Positions 17,035 through 25,539 are shown, counted from the first letter of the stretch. The stretch is 64,000 bases of DNA from Pseudomonas azerbaijanoccidentalis (GCF_019145495.1 NZ_JAHSTU010000001.1:1054001-1118000); one strand, 5' to 3'. Made by a program: numbers and translations. Notes: a model not told the origin generated them from the letters alone.

Positions 17035-17664
17035 TCACGGGCGACGCACCGCCCTCACCCGCCCGCTGCCGCCACCGCCGCAGAAAAACCGCTCACCGCC
17101 GTCCGACTCAAGGCCCGACACACCGACGCCGTCCGGCATCTTCAGGCTCTCCAGCACCTCGCCGGTTTTTGCGTCGATGCGCCGCAGCTCGCTCTCGTCG
17201 CCTTCCCAGGTGCCATGCCAAAGCGCGCCCTCGACGAAGGTTACGCCCGTGACAAAACGGTTCGATTCGAGGGTGCGCAGGATCTTGCCGTTCTCCGGGT
17301 CGATCTGGTGAATCTTGCGCTCGCGGTACTGCCCCACCCACAACGAGCCCTCTGCCCATGTCATCCCCGAGTCGTTACCTCCGCCGGGAGCTGGAATAGT
17401 GGAGATTACGCGCCCGGTTTGCGGATCGATTTTCTGGATGCGGTCCTCGGCGATCTGGAACAAGTGTTTGCCATCGAATGCGGTGCCGGCGTGGGCGGCG
17501 ACATCCAGCGTACGCACCGTTGCGCCGCTCGAAGGGTCCAGGGCGAGGAGTTTGCCGGTGGTGGCAAACCAGACGTTTTTACCGTCCCAGGTAACGCCGT
17601 GCACATCGTCGACCCCCTTGAAAGGGCCATATTCACGGAGGATTTCAGCGGCTGACTGTTTCAT
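17035..17664 (-). CDS. beta-propeller (SMP-30/NHL-like) protein
   Basis: A 209-residue protein made of repeating blades of the type GLW...RIDPxTGxxxxTL: KLLALDPSSGATVRTL, RIQKIDPQTGRVISTI, KIHQIDPENGKILRTL and ELRRIDAKTGEVLESL. This is a YncE/glutamine-cyclotransferase-like propeller, short for a closed one. There is no signal peptide, so it is probably cytoplasmic. GAGGA precedes the ATG by about 9 bases. It follows the regulator at 17701-18921 by 36 bases on the same strand, so they are likely co-transcribed. No enzymatic function can be assigned. Confidence 0.65.
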   Translation of the reverse strand: MKQSAAEILREYGPFKGVDDVHGVTWDGKNVWFATTGKLLALDPSSGATVRTLDVAAHAGTAFDGKHLFQIAEDRIQKIDPQTGRVISTIPAPGGGNDSGMTWAEGSLWVGQYRERKIHQIDPENGKILRTLESNRFVTGVTFVEGALWHGTWEGDESELRRIDAKTGEVLESLKMPDGVGVSGLESDGGERFFCGGGGSGRVRAVRRP

Positions 17665-17700
17665 CTCGGTATTCCTCGAAAGGGCTTGGTGGCGTTCATC

Positions 17701-18921
17701 CTAGCCACCGGGCAGTGGAACCGGGAGTAACAAGGTCGTCGCGAAACCGGGCACCGGCGGCGTCATCCAGCGCCGCGACCGCCCTTGCCCGAACGACTGC
17801 ACCTTGCCCTGTGCAGCCAGTGTTTCGAGCACCCGTTGCACGCTGCGCTGGCTGCTGCCCAGCACCAGGGCAAGCGCCGAACTCGACCAGGCTTCACCGT
17901 CGACGAGCAACGCGAAAACCGCTGCATGTTTTTCTTCGACCGGTGGCCTGAGCAGCACAACGTCGGGGCAAACCTGCGTGACCAAGGCAAACCCGCGCGG
18001 GGTGGCGACCACGTTGGCCAAGGGTTTCAGCGCGGCGCGCAATCGGCCGATTTCGACCCGCAACCGCGCACGATGGGATTCATCACTGAGCTTCAGGCGA
18101 AAAGCCCGGGCAACCAGGGTTTCCCGGGGCACATCGGCCGGCCAGGCTTCGGCCAGTGTCCGTACGAGGCTGAACAAGACCGGCCGCTTCGCCAGCGAAA
18201 CCGACATGCCGGCGCCGCGCACCGTATAACGACAGGCATCGACCACCAGCGACGTCGAGTCAAGCAAGGCCTGCACGTCGTCGAGCAACAAGGACCGCGA
18301 CTCTCCATCGCTGATCGAATGTGCGGCGGGACTGTTGAGCATCCGCAACGCGTTTTCGACTTCCGCTACCAGCGCGGGTATCGCCGATTGCTGCGCGGCG
18401 AGTTCGGCCCGGGCAAGCGCAGCCCGGGCAGCTTGCGAATGCAAGTGGCGCATGGCGATCCCCGCCGCTACCAGCTCATGGGTCGCGCGCAATGACGGCG
18501 GCAACGGTGACGGGTCGAGTTGCGCGAGTTGTTCCTGCGCCTCATCCAGTTGCCCGATCAGCAACAGACGACGGATTTGCAGATACCGAGCATGGGCGGC
18601 ATTTACCCAATCACCTTGACGCTCCAGCGTGACCCGCGCCGCATCGAGTGCTTTTACCGGCCAGCCGAGGTCCCGAGAGGCCAGCGCGATCTCGGCTTCG
18701 GCGACGAGGCAACGTGCGCGGGCCAGCGTCTCTTGCGGCCCAAACGCCCGAGCCGCCCGACGCACCAACGCCTTGGCACGCACCAGGTCACCCAGTTGCG
18801 CCATGGCGACTCCACGCAGCGCCAACGCTGGTGCATCGTCACGCAACGCAACCCGGTCCAGCGCGCCAAGCGGATCCCCCGCTGCCAGCGCCTGGGCGGC
18901 GGCGGTGATCAGCGAGTCCAT
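17701..18921 (-). CDS. helix-turn-helix regulator with TPR-like N-terminus and two winged helices
   Basis: A 406-residue protein with three parts. Residues 1-200 are Ala/Leu-rich helical repeats like TPR units. Residues about 225-315 resemble an OmpR/BTAD-type winged helix (RETLVARAFRLKLSDESHRARLRVEIGRLRAALKP). Residues about 325-390 look like a second winged helix (SSALALVLGSSQRSVQRVLETLAAQGKVQ) followed by basic GQGRSRRW. It is probably a DNA-binding protein; no phosphoreceiver or ligand domain is recognised. It is the first gene of a pair with the beta-propeller protein. The target is unknown. Confidence 0.6.
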   Translation of the reverse strand: MDSLITAAAQALAAGDPLGALDRVALRDDAPALALRGVAMAQLGDLVRAKALVRRAARAFGPQETLARARCLVAEAEIALASRDLGWPVKALDAARVTLERQGDWVNAAHARYLQIRRLLLIGQLDEAQEQLAQLDPSPLPPSLRATHELVAAGIAMRHLHSQAARAALARAELAAQQSAIPALVAEVENALRMLNSPAAHSISDGESRSLLLDDVQALLDSTSLVVDACRYTVRGAGMSVSLAKRPVLFSLVRTLAEAWPADVPRETLVARAFRLKLSDESHRARLRVEIGRLRAALKPLANVVATPRGFALVTQVCPDVVLLRPPVEEKHAAVFALLVDGEAWSSSALALVLGSSQRSVQRVLETLAAQGKVQSFGQGRSRRWMTPPVPGFATTLLLPVPLPGG

Positions 18922-18974
18922 CGCAGACCTGCCATGGGTGTACTCCCTCGTCGGATAATCCTCTTGAGTCTATC

Positions 18975-19520
18975 TCAGGGAATCTGATGCTCCCGACAAA
19001 TCAGCTCCACTTCCCCGGATTGCAGAGGTTCCTGAGTCAACCCGCAAAACGCCCCGCCCGCCACGGTCTGATGAAAGCGGCAGGTGCGGCACAGCCCAAA
19101 ACCCGGGACGTTTTCGCCTTGCTGAATGTTGCGCAACAGCTCCAGCAGCAAGCCTTGCAGGTCTTCAGCACGCGCGCCCATGCGCTGGGCGGCATTGACC
19201 AGAAACGATGGCGGCAGCACCGCATCGAGCAGCGCTTGGGCGGGTGCCGTGAGTACCAGATGCACGCTGCGCTTGTCCCGGGCATCTGGCTGTTTGGTCA
19301 GCAGCCCTTTGCTCTCGAGGGCCTTGAGCGATTGCGACACAGTGCCCTTGGTCAGCCCCAGGTACTCGGTCACCGCCAACGGGGTGTCGGAGTAGCGATT
19401 GCAACGGCCAAGGTACATCAGGGCACTGAGCTGAATCGGCTGCAGGTCCGCCAACATCGGGTGCTCGCGAAACCAGACACGGGTCAGGCTCGACAACCTT
19501 TCCAGCAGATCAAAAAGCAC
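18975..19520 (-). CDS. MarR-family regulator with cysteine-rich C-terminal tail
   Basis: A 181-residue protein from a GTG start. Residues 1-135 are a MarR winged helix (VTEYLGLTKGTVSQSLKALESKGLL, then the DARDKRSVHL wing). Residues 140-181 add a tail with C144, C147, H150, C159, C175 and H178 (CRTCRFH ... FCGLT ... ICREH), which looks like a zinc or iron-sulfur site. MarR proteins usually end near residue 150, so the tail is an extra module. Divergent from the exported-protein operon at 19652-20935, which it presumably represses. It may sense metal, redox state or a ligand through the tail. Confidence 0.8.
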   Translation of the reverse strand: MLFDLLERLSSLTRVWFREHPMLADLQPIQLSALMYLGRCNRYSDTPLAVTEYLGLTKGTVSQSLKALESKGLLTKQPDARDKRSVHLVLTAPAQALLDAVLPPSFLVNAAQRMGARAEDLQGLLLELLRNIQQGENVPGFGLCRTCRFHQTVAGGAFCGLTQEPLQSGEVELICREHQIP

Positions 19521-19573
19521 AGGGCAAATCCTTCATCAAAAGCGTTGATAAATAGTATCGGATAAAAACCTTA

Positions 19574-19602
19574 TTGACAAAATATCGGCTTGTCGTAGGC
19601 TT
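19574..19602 (+). promoter_or_regulatory. possible sigma-70 promoter for the exported-protein operon
   Basis: TTGACA at 19574-19579 is a consensus -35 box; TAGGCT at 19596-19601 is a weak -10 at 16 bases. It lies in the 131-base gap between the divergent MarR gene and the operon, about 50 bases before the coding start. Confidence 0.4.
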
Positions 19603-19651
19603 TGTAGTGTCGATCCGAAACAGTCAATCCATTTTTGTAAGGGAGGTTCGT

Positions 19652-20392
19652 ATGAAAACCGCACTGGCACTCACCCTCGGCGCCTTGATCGCTACCCAGG
19701 CCCTGGCCCATGACGCGCAGGGTATTCAGAGCGCAAAAGGTAAAACCGACGCCGCGTTCGACCTGGTCAATACCCGCGTCTTCAAGGAAGGCAACAATCT
19801 GGTGTTCGAACAATTGGTCGACGGCAAGGCCGGCAGTCGTGTGCCGACCGCCAAGGGTTCATTCGCCGGTGCCGAGGTGTTCAGCTACGTCTGGCCGACC
19901 AGTCTCGACAGTTCGGCTGTGGGCTTTGAAGAGAAGTCCGGCATCCTTGCGCTGGCGCTGACATCGCACCCGGACTTCGATGACACCCCGCAACTGGACG
20001 AAAACAAGGACGGCAAGAAAGACAACGACGGCGGTCTCTGGCATTCCCATTGGGTGGTGCTGACCAAGGACGAAAACTGCGGACCCGGCGGCTTGAAGGT
20101 TCGGGATATTCCCAAGGATGCCAAACCGAAATTGCCGGCCACCTGGCCGGGCGCACCGATTTACATCGATTCTCCCGGCTACGACCTGAGCGTCGAGAAA
20201 AACGCCGCGAAGATCCGCGTGCCGCTGGCGGCAGTGGGCTTCCCTGAAAGCTTCAACTACGACGGCGTCACGGCGGCACTGAAGGTCAATGCCGACCTGC
20301 ACAATCCGTTGCTGTGTGTCAGCAGCGTCTATGACATTGCCTCGGGTGACCTGTCGTTGCCGGGCACCTGGAAACTCAAGGAGGGCAAATGA
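19652..20392 (+). CDS. exported protein of unknown function
   Basis: ATG 19652 follows GGGAGG and opens a clear signal peptide (MKTALALTLGALIATQALA, cleavage before HDAQG); the frame is open to 19574 but that part is upstream sequence. The mature protein of about 226 residues has an acidic stretch (DENKDGKKDNDGG), WHSHWVVL and one cysteine each in ENCGPGG and LLCVSSV. No known enzyme motif was recognised. It is the first gene of a tight operon with DUF2024 and Rof-like genes (1- and 4-base junctions) and is divergent from the MarR regulator. A metal- or cofactor-binding periplasmic role is only a guess. Confidence 0.75.
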   Translation: MKTALALTLGALIATQALAHDAQGIQSAKGKTDAAFDLVNTRVFKEGNNLVFEQLVDGKAGSRVPTAKGSFAGAEVFSYVWPTSLDSSAVGFEEKSGILALALTSHPDFDDTPQLDENKDGKKDNDGGLWHSHWVVLTKDENCGPGGLKVRDIPKDAKPKLPATWPGAPIYIDSPGYDLSVEKNAAKIRVPLAAVGFPESFNYDGVTAALKVNADLHNPLLCVSSVYDIASGDLSLPGTWKLKEGK

Positions 20393-20652
20393 TGAGCATC
20401 AAAGTCTTCGATACCCACGTGCGCACCAAAGATGGCCGTTACCTGCATTTCGATGTCTTGATCGAGAACAACGACCCTGAGTTGGCAAAGTCGTACGCGC
20501 GCCGCTTCCTTGAACAACAGGGCGTTCAGGACGAAGATATCGCCCAGGACCGCTGCCTGTTCTGCCACGTCGAACCGAGCAATCCGCAAGTGGCGGCGGC
20601 CATCAGTGAGCAAGGCTATTTCATCCTCAAACTGCAAGGTTGCCAGGAGTAA
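20392..20652 (+). CDS. DUF2024 family protein
   Basis: An 86-residue cytoplasmic protein (MSIKVFDTHVRTKDGRYLHFDVLIEN) that matches the small DUF2024 family. Two adjacent ATG codons exist (20389 and 20392); the second is preferred because GGAGGG then lies about 7 bases upstream. It contains RCLFCHVEPSN, a CxxCH sequence. In a protein without a signal peptide this is more likely a metal site than a haem attachment site. It overlaps the stop of the exported-protein gene. Function unknown for the family. Confidence 0.75.
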   Translation: MSIKVFDTHVRTKDGRYLHFDVLIENNDPELAKSYARRFLEQQGVQDEDIAQDRCLFCHVEPSNPQVAAAISEQGYFILKLQGCQE

Positions 20653-20656
20653 TGCG

Positions 20657-20935
20657 ATGAACACGTATCAGCCCATGAACTGCGACTTGTACGACTATCT
20701 GGAGGTCGCCTGCATGCGCGGTTATCGACTGGATGTCGAGTTGAAGGACGGCACGCGCCTGGAGGCGAAGGCGCTGGACACGCGTACTTCCGCCGATAAG
20801 GAAGAGTTCCTGCGCGTGGAAACGGCAAACGGCCAACAGGAGATCCGCCTGGACCAACTGCTGGCCATCACGCCACTGGACGCCAATGCGCAGTTCGGCC
20901 GGGTGTTGTTGACCGACGCCGCCTGCACGTTCTAA
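20657..20935 (+). CDS. rof: Rho-binding antiterminator, Rof (YaeO) family
   Basis: A 92-residue protein starting MNTYQPMNCDLYDYLE. It matches the Rof/YaeO pattern (YQPINCDDYDNLELAC in E. coli), with an Sm-like fold (VELKDGTRLEAKALDT, then EEIRLDQL-type strands). Rof binds the primary RNA site of termination factor Rho and reduces termination. The start ATG 20657 follows CCAGGAG; the frame is open further upstream but lies inside the DUF2024 gene. Last gene of the three-gene operon. Its place with an exported protein and DUF2024 is unexplained. Confidence 0.82.
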   Translation: MNTYQPMNCDLYDYLEVACMRGYRLDVELKDGTRLEAKALDTRTSADKEEFLRVETANGQQEIRLDQLLAITPLDANAQFGRVLLTDAACTF

Positions 20936-20943
20936 CGCCAGCC

Positions 20944-21693
20944 TCAGACCAGCGACATGCCGCCGTCAACGTGCAATTCGACGCCGTTGACGAACGAACT
21001 GTCGCTGGACGCCAGGTACAACGCCGCTTGCGCGAGTTCTTCGGCCATGCCTAGTCGACCGGCAGGAATCATGTCCGCCATCATTTGCTCAAAGCCTGGA
21101 CGGTCTTCTTCCGAAACGCCCAGCTTGCCGATGATCGCCGTATCGACCGGCCCCGGACTCAACACGTTCACACGTATGCGCCGGGCGCGAAGCTCCAGCG
21201 CCCAATGGCGTGCAAACGCGGCGATGGCCGCTTTGGAGCCGGCGTACACCGCATGCCCGTCGAGTACTTTTGTGGCTGCCAGGGAGCTGGTCAAAATGAT
21301 GCTGGCGCCGTCGCGCAACAACGGCGCGATCGATTGCACACCGAAGAACACACCACGGGTATTGATGTTGAATTGCGCGTCGAACTCCTCCGGCGTGACC
21401 TTATGGGAAGGCGTCAGAGTGATGACTCCGGCATTGGCCATGTAGATATCCAGCGCACCGAAGCGCGCCATGACTTGCTCGGCTACCTCGGCATGGTGCT
21501 CAAGGCTGGCGACATCGCCCTTGATACCAATGGCGCCGTGACCGATCTGGCGGACGGCTTCGTCCAGCACCTCTTGCCGACGTGCCGTGATAATCACCTG
21601 CGCCCCCTCTTTGGCGAATAGGCACGCCGAGGCCAGACCAATGCCGCTGTTGCCGCCGGTAATCACCGCGACCTTTCCTTTAAGACGTTGCAT
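20944..21693 (-). CDS. short-chain dehydrogenase/reductase
   Basis: A 249-residue classical SDR: TGGNSGIG at 12-19, ANAG at 86-89 in place of the usual NNAG, catalytic serine at 136/137 and Y150/K154 in YAGSK. TARR after the second strand suggests NADP(H). Start ATG 21693 (MQRLKGKVAVITGG) fits the family; the frame continues open to 22557 but only as the antisense of the LysR gene. Divergent from that LysR regulator, its probable controller. Substrate unknown. Confidence 0.87.
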   Translation of the reverse strand: MQRLKGKVAVITGGNSGIGLASACLFAKEGAQVIITARRQEVLDEAVRQIGHGAIGIKGDVASLEHHAEVAEQVMARFGALDIYMANAGVITLTPSHKVTPEEFDAQFNINTRGVFFGVQSIAPLLRDGASIILTSSLAATKVLDGHAVYAGSKAAIAAFARHWALELRARRIRVNVLSPGPVDTAIIGKLGVSEEDRPGFEQMMADMIPAGRLGMAEELAQAALYLASSDSSFVNGVELHVDGGMSLV

Positions 21694-21763
21694 CTGCTGA
21701 CTCCGCTTGTAGAAGGAGCGCAGTATCATGTCGCTCGTCCAGCGCCAACCAGTCCAGAAAAAG

Positions 21764-21778
21764 GCACATCTATTGTGC
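21764..21778. promoter_or_regulatory. possible LysR site GCACA-N5-TGTGC
   Basis: A perfect inverted repeat in the 99-base gap between the SDR and LysR genes. A wider pair GACTCCG (21699-21705) / CGGAGTC (21781-21787) also brackets the gap. Either could bind the regulator. Confidence 0.4.
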
Positions 21779-21792
21779 TTCGGAGTCACAAG

Positions 21793-22689
21793 ATGCCCAG
21801 CCTGTTGAACCAGTCGGCCAGCCTGATTGCCTTCGTCCGCGCAGTGGAAGCCGGGTCGTTCAGTGCCGCCGCGCGCAACGCCGGGACCACGCCGTCGGCC
21901 ATTTCCAAAAGCATCAGCCGACTGGAAACAGAGCTCAATGCCAAGCTGTTCCGCCGCTCCACACGGATGCTCAGCCTGACGCCCGAGGGGCAGGCATTTT
22001 TCGAGCGTGTAGCGCCGCTGTTGCAAGCCATCGATGATTCGGCCGACGCGCTGCGTCACACCGGCGGCGCGCGCGGTCATCTGCGGGTCAGCATGCCCAG
22101 CGATCTCGGGCGCTTGCTGATGCCGAGAATCCATTCGGTATTCCTCACCGATCACCCCGACGTGGAGCTGGACCTGACCTTGCTCGATCACCACGTTGAC
22201 GTGATTCGCGAGGGTTACGACGTGATTTTCCGTGCGGGCACGCTCACTGACAGTGACTTGAAAAGCCGCACACTCGCCCGCCTCGACATGGCACTGGTGG
22301 CCTCCCCGGCGTTCCTGCGCGAATGGGGTAACCCGGGCACCGTCGAAGAGCTGCGCGACCTGCCCTTCGTACGCTATCAACTGAAGGGAAGAACCCTGCC
22401 CATTGTCTTTGCCGATGGTGAAACCCTGGTGCCCCGAGGACGCATCGGACTGGACTCGGGTTTCGGTTTGCGTGCCGGCGCGCTGGGCGACATGGGGGTC
22501 GCCTACCTGATGAAATGCACGGTGAAGCAAGACCTGGATTCCGGGGCGTTGATCCAACTATTGGCCGACCGCCCGCTGCCGATGCTGGCGATACATTCGC
22601 TGCATGCCTTTGGCGCGCTGACGCCGATCAGGATCAAACTGTTTGCCGATTTTGTTCAGCAAGAGCTGCTAAGGCTGGGCCGGCATTGA
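21793..22689 (+). CDS. LysR-family transcriptional regulator
   Basis: ATG 21793 (MPSLLNQSASLIAFV) starts the family's helix-turn-helix (FSAAARNAGTTPSAISKSISRLE, residues about 20-42), giving 298 residues. The effector domain follows (GHLRVSMPSDLGRLLMP). It resembles the CrgA/YafC-type LysR subgroup often found divergent from oxidoreductases. It probably regulates the SDR gene 99 bases away. Effector unknown. Confidence 0.87.
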   Translation: MPSLLNQSASLIAFVRAVEAGSFSAAARNAGTTPSAISKSISRLETELNAKLFRRSTRMLSLTPEGQAFFERVAPLLQAIDDSADALRHTGGARGHLRVSMPSDLGRLLMPRIHSVFLTDHPDVELDLTLLDHHVDVIREGYDVIFRAGTLTDSDLKSRTLARLDMALVASPAFLREWGNPGTVEELRDLPFVRYQLKGRTLPIVFADGETLVPRGRIGLDSGFGLRAGALGDMGVAYLMKCTVKQDLDSGALIQLLADRPLPMLAIHSLHAFGALTPIRIKLFADFVQQELLRLGRH

Positions 22690-22896
22690 TACCAAGTCAT
22701 ACGATCTCTTTGGTTTTATTCATCACAACACGAATACAACGAATGCTTTGCGCATCGCCAGAACAGAGGTTTTAAGCACACATCAGCCTTGTCCCGTCGA
22801 ATCGAATGCGGTACAACCTTCCATCAAGTTGTACGACAACATAATAAAAACACCCGCCCACTCTTCGCAGTGGCGCACTTGATTCGAGAGCCTGCC

Positions 22897-23886
22897 ATGA
22901 CCCGCCCGACAGCCCGGCCAGAAACGCCGTTGCCCTTTCCCCGCCATTTAGCCGTGTTGATTTTGTTGTGCATGGGTTGCGCCTTCGCCGGTAACCATGT
23001 CGCGGCGCGGGTGGCCTTTGATGACGGCGCCGGGGTGTTGCTGGCGATTCTGATGCGCTCGGGCGGGACATTGCTGGTGTTGGCCGCGCTGGTACTTTGG
23101 CAACGCCAGAGCTTGCGTTTGCCGTCGGGGGCATGGCGTTGGCAACTGCTGTTGGGGTTGCTGATTGCCACCCAGAGCCTGTGCTTGTATTCGGCCGTTG
23201 CCCGAGTGCCCGTAGCGTTGGCGTTGTTGGTGGCCAACGTCTTTCCGATCCTGCTGGCGCTGCTCACCTGGGCGTTGGGTGGCGCACGCCCCACCGCGCG
23301 TACGGCTTCGCTGATGGGCCTGATTCTGCTGGGCCTGGTGTTTGTGCTGGACGTGCCCGGGCGTCTCGCCGACAGCGCCAGTGTCGGCCCGCAATGGTGG
23401 CTGGGCGTGGCCCTGGCCTTTTGCGCCGCCAGCGTGTTTGCCTGCGCATTGTGGATCACCGATCACAAGCTATCCGAGGTGCGCGGTTCGGTGCGCAGTC
23501 TGCTGACGATCTTCATCGTGTTCAGCAGTATCAATCTGGCGGGCATGAGCGGCGCAGTGCCCGGCGGCTTGAACCTGCCGGCGAGCAGCACCGGCTGGCT
23601 GGCGCTGGCGACGCTGGTGGTGCTCTACGGCACAGGGTTCATTGTGCTGTTCATTTCCGTGCCGCGCCTGGACATGCCACGCAACGCCCCGGTGATGAAC
23701 ATCGAACCACTGGCCACGCTGCTGATGGGCTGGGTGGTGCTGGACCAGATGCTCAGTGCCGGTCAGGTGGTGGGGGGCGTGATTGTCGTCACCGGCATTG
23801 TGCTGCTGACGTACCGCAAGGTCGCCGCACCATCAAGTGTGACGCGTCCAGTCGCCGCCCGGAGTCGAGAACCATCCAATCGTTGA
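22897..23886 (+). CDS. EamA/DMT-family membrane transporter
   Basis: A 329-residue inner-membrane protein with about ten hydrophobic helices in two EamA-like halves (LLCMGCAFAGNHVAARVAF in the first helix; MNIEPLATLLMGWVVLDQMLSAGQVVGG near the end). Family members export amino acids or other metabolites. ATG 22897 (MTRPTARP) is preferred over an upstream in-frame codon at 22789 that would add a 36-residue tail. A strong terminator follows at once. Substrate unknown. Confidence 0.82.
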   Translation: MTRPTARPETPLPFPRHLAVLILLCMGCAFAGNHVAARVAFDDGAGVLLAILMRSGGTLLVLAALVLWQRQSLRLPSGAWRWQLLLGLLIATQSLCLYSAVARVPVALALLVANVFPILLALLTWALGGARPTARTASLMGLILLGLVFVLDVPGRLADSASVGPQWWLGVALAFCAASVFACALWITDHKLSEVRGSVRSLLTIFIVFSSINLAGMSGAVPGGLNLPASSTGWLALATLVVLYGTGFIVLFISVPRLDMPRNAPVMNIEPLATLLMGWVVLDQMLSAGQVVGGVIVVTGIVLLTYRKVAAPSSVTRPVAARSREPSNR

Positions 23887-23912
23887 AAACAGTTACCCAA
23901 GCGTGAAAAAAC

Positions 23913-23945
23913 AAGCCCCGAGTCTTAACGACTCGGGGCTTTTTA
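23913..23945. terminator. bidirectional intrinsic terminator
   Basis: A 10-bp stem AGCCCCGAGT (23914-23923) / ACTCGGGGCT (23931-23940) is followed by TTTT and preceded by an A run. It serves the EamA gene and possibly the convergent gene at 23981-24484. Confidence 0.85.
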
Positions 23946-23980
23946 GTGCACTGCGTTGTGAGCCTTATTCAGCGAAAGGC

Positions 23981-24484
23981 TCAGGCATCAACCTTCTCCA
24001 CGGTCAACGCATCGACGGATGGAGCACTGGCAGACAACCAGTTCTTGCGATCAGCCAGTGGCCAACGATCGTTGTAAAACCAGGTCAGGACGGCACCGTC
24101 CGAATCACGAACCAAGCGGTTGCCTTCTATTTTCCAGGCGACGGCGTAGTTCCAGTACGACATGTAGAGCAGGTTCCAGAGGCTCTCGTAAGAGACCCAG
24201 TCGCCCTGTTCATCCTGTAAATAGATCTTGCCGTCGCTATGAGTGTACGGCTTGAGAACCGCCGCCCTCGACCCGGGTACACAGTAGTTCTCATAAGCCA
24301 TCGCATCGCCATTGTTGCGACACAACCACTGGCCGCCGATGTCCTTGCCCGGCAAGCTGATCTTGATTTTGAAGGGGTTGCCCCACGCGCTGGCATTTTT
24401 CAGGTCAGGTTGGTCCTGGCGGGAAACAGCGCCCACAGGTGCAGCCAGTGGCGACAGGTTTTTTGGATCGAGTGATTCGTTCAC
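23981..24484 (-). CDS. hypothetical protein, unrecognised family
   Basis: A 167-residue protein rich in Trp and Tyr, without signal peptide or membrane helix. The GTG at 24484 (MNESLDPKNLSP) is preferred because GGAGAG lies 6 bases upstream; an in-frame ATG at 24526 has no such site. Visible stretches are GGQWLCRNNGDAM, YENYCVPGSRAAV, DGKIYLQDEQGDWVSYESLW and VRDSDGAVLTWFYNDRW. The repeating aromatic strands suggest a small beta-rich, perhaps lectin-like, domain. No family or function is recognised. It stands alone between a terminator and a gene-free stretch, as accessory genes often do. Confidence 0.55.
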   Translation of the reverse strand: MNESLDPKNLSPLAAPVGAVSRQDQPDLKNASAWGNPFKIKISLPGKDIGGQWLCRNNGDAMAYENYCVPGSRAAVLKPYTHSDGKIYLQDEQGDWVSYESLWNLLYMSYWNYAVAWKIEGNRLVRDSDGAVLTWFYNDRWPLADRKNWLSASAPSVDALTVEKVDA

Positions 24485-25023
24485 AATTGTCTCTCCGATA
24501 GTGCCGGGCAAGCCGGCGAGGGTCATGAGTCAGTACCCGCTCGATATGGACTACGGAGCACAACTGCGTTGCTCGACCACGTGGCGCGAGATCCAGACTT
24601 GTTCCAGATGCAGCAATATTTCAAGCACGACAAAGGGCCGCCCGATTCGCCACAGGCAAAGGTTGCATGTGCAGACGAGGCTTGGTCGCTGGGTGGTGGT
24701 TTGGAGTGTTACGGGGCAAGTATCGACATAGGCAGTCCTTTGGCAGATCACACGTCCAGAGTGCAATGCCGGCAGCCGGGACGTACGTCCCGTCACAAGC
24801 GTGGGGAGGCTAGTAGACGACCTATGGGTCCGCCAGTGCGGTCAGGCGGAAAATGGTGGGTCAGTCACAGTTTGCCAAGCTGAAACTGCGCCCACTGAAA
24901 TTAACGCCTTGATAAACAAGGATCACATGAAAAGCCTTTCCCGCAGCAACAAGCGTAACCAGAGATTGCAGTACCAGTCATCCCGCAGGTAGTATTGAGA
25001 ACGACTCTCACTAACATCTGGAA
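24485..25023. other. gene-free region with Fur box at its right end
   Basis: These 539 bases hold the promoter area of the orphan gene at 23981 and, at 24996-25010, the Fur box of fecI. Short open frames exist but none has a ribosome site plus recognisable protein. No repeat or RNA was recognised. Confidence 0.5.
24996..25010. promoter_or_regulatory. Fur box upstream of fecI
   Basis: TGAGA-N5-TCTCA is a perfect inverted repeat of the GAGAA/TTCTC type typical of Pseudomonas Fur sites, ending 13 bases before the fecI start codon. It implies iron repression of the cassette. Confidence 0.65.
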
Positions 25024-25539
25024 ATGAATCCGGTGCAACCTCCTTCGCCCAGCAAGCTGAGTTACTTTTTCAGCGATCACCACCGTTGGCTGCTGCAGCA
25101 TATTCAGCGACGGCTGCGCAATCATGCGGACGCCGAGGACACCGCCGCCGATACGTTCTGCCAATTGCTGGTGGCGCGAGTCGACCCTGACAGCATCGAA
25201 CAGCCTCGCGCCTATTTGTCGACCATTGCACGCCGATTGATCTTCGATCGACACCGTCGGCGCAAGTTGGAACTGGCCTACCTGGAACGCCTGTCTGGCT
25301 TGCCAGAATTGTTGGCGCCCTCCCCGGAAGAACAATTACAGCTGATCGAAGCGCTGGTGGCCATCGACAAGGCGCTGGATGGTTTGCCGATGGTGGTGAA
25401 GGCAACGTTCCTCTACAGCCAACTGGACGGCATGAGTTATGTGGCCATCGCGCGCAAACTCGAATTGTCGGAGCGCACGGTCAGCCGCTACATGAAACAG
25501 GCCTTGCGCCAGTGTTACCTGAGCGAGCAAATGTCATGA
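25024..25539 (+). CDS. fecI: FecI-like ECF sigma factor
   Basis: A 171-residue extracytoplasmic-function sigma factor of the iron-starvation group. Region 2 has HADAEDTAADTFCQLL and RAYLSTIARRLIFDRHRRRK; region 4 has GMSYVAIARKLELSERTVSRYMKQAL. It should direct transcription of the TonB receptor gene when its antisigma partner signals ligand binding. It overlaps fecR by 4 bases (ATGA). The Fur box in front couples it to iron limitation. Confidence 0.9.
   Translation: MNPVQPPSPSKLSYFFSDHHRWLLQHIQRRLRNHADAEDTAADTFCQLLVARVDPDSIEQPRAYLSTIARRLIFDRHRRRKLELAYLERLSGLPELLAPSPEEQLQLIEALVAIDKALDGLPMVVKATFLYSQLDGMSYVAIARKLELSERTVSRYMKQALRQCYLSEQMS

Noticed and set aside
20548..20580. Haem-binding CxxCH in the DUF2024 protein as evidence of a cytochrome
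   Set aside because: The protein has no signal peptide and is too small for a c-type cytochrome, so the motif is more likely a metal site or chance.
20944..22557. A 537-residue minus-strand gene
   Set aside because: Only the part up to 21693 is an SDR; the upstream extension is the antisense of a clear LysR gene.
24537..24883. Small plus-strand genes in the gap before fecI
   Set aside because: Several frames are open for 60-140 codons, but none has a ribosome site or a recognisable sequence.
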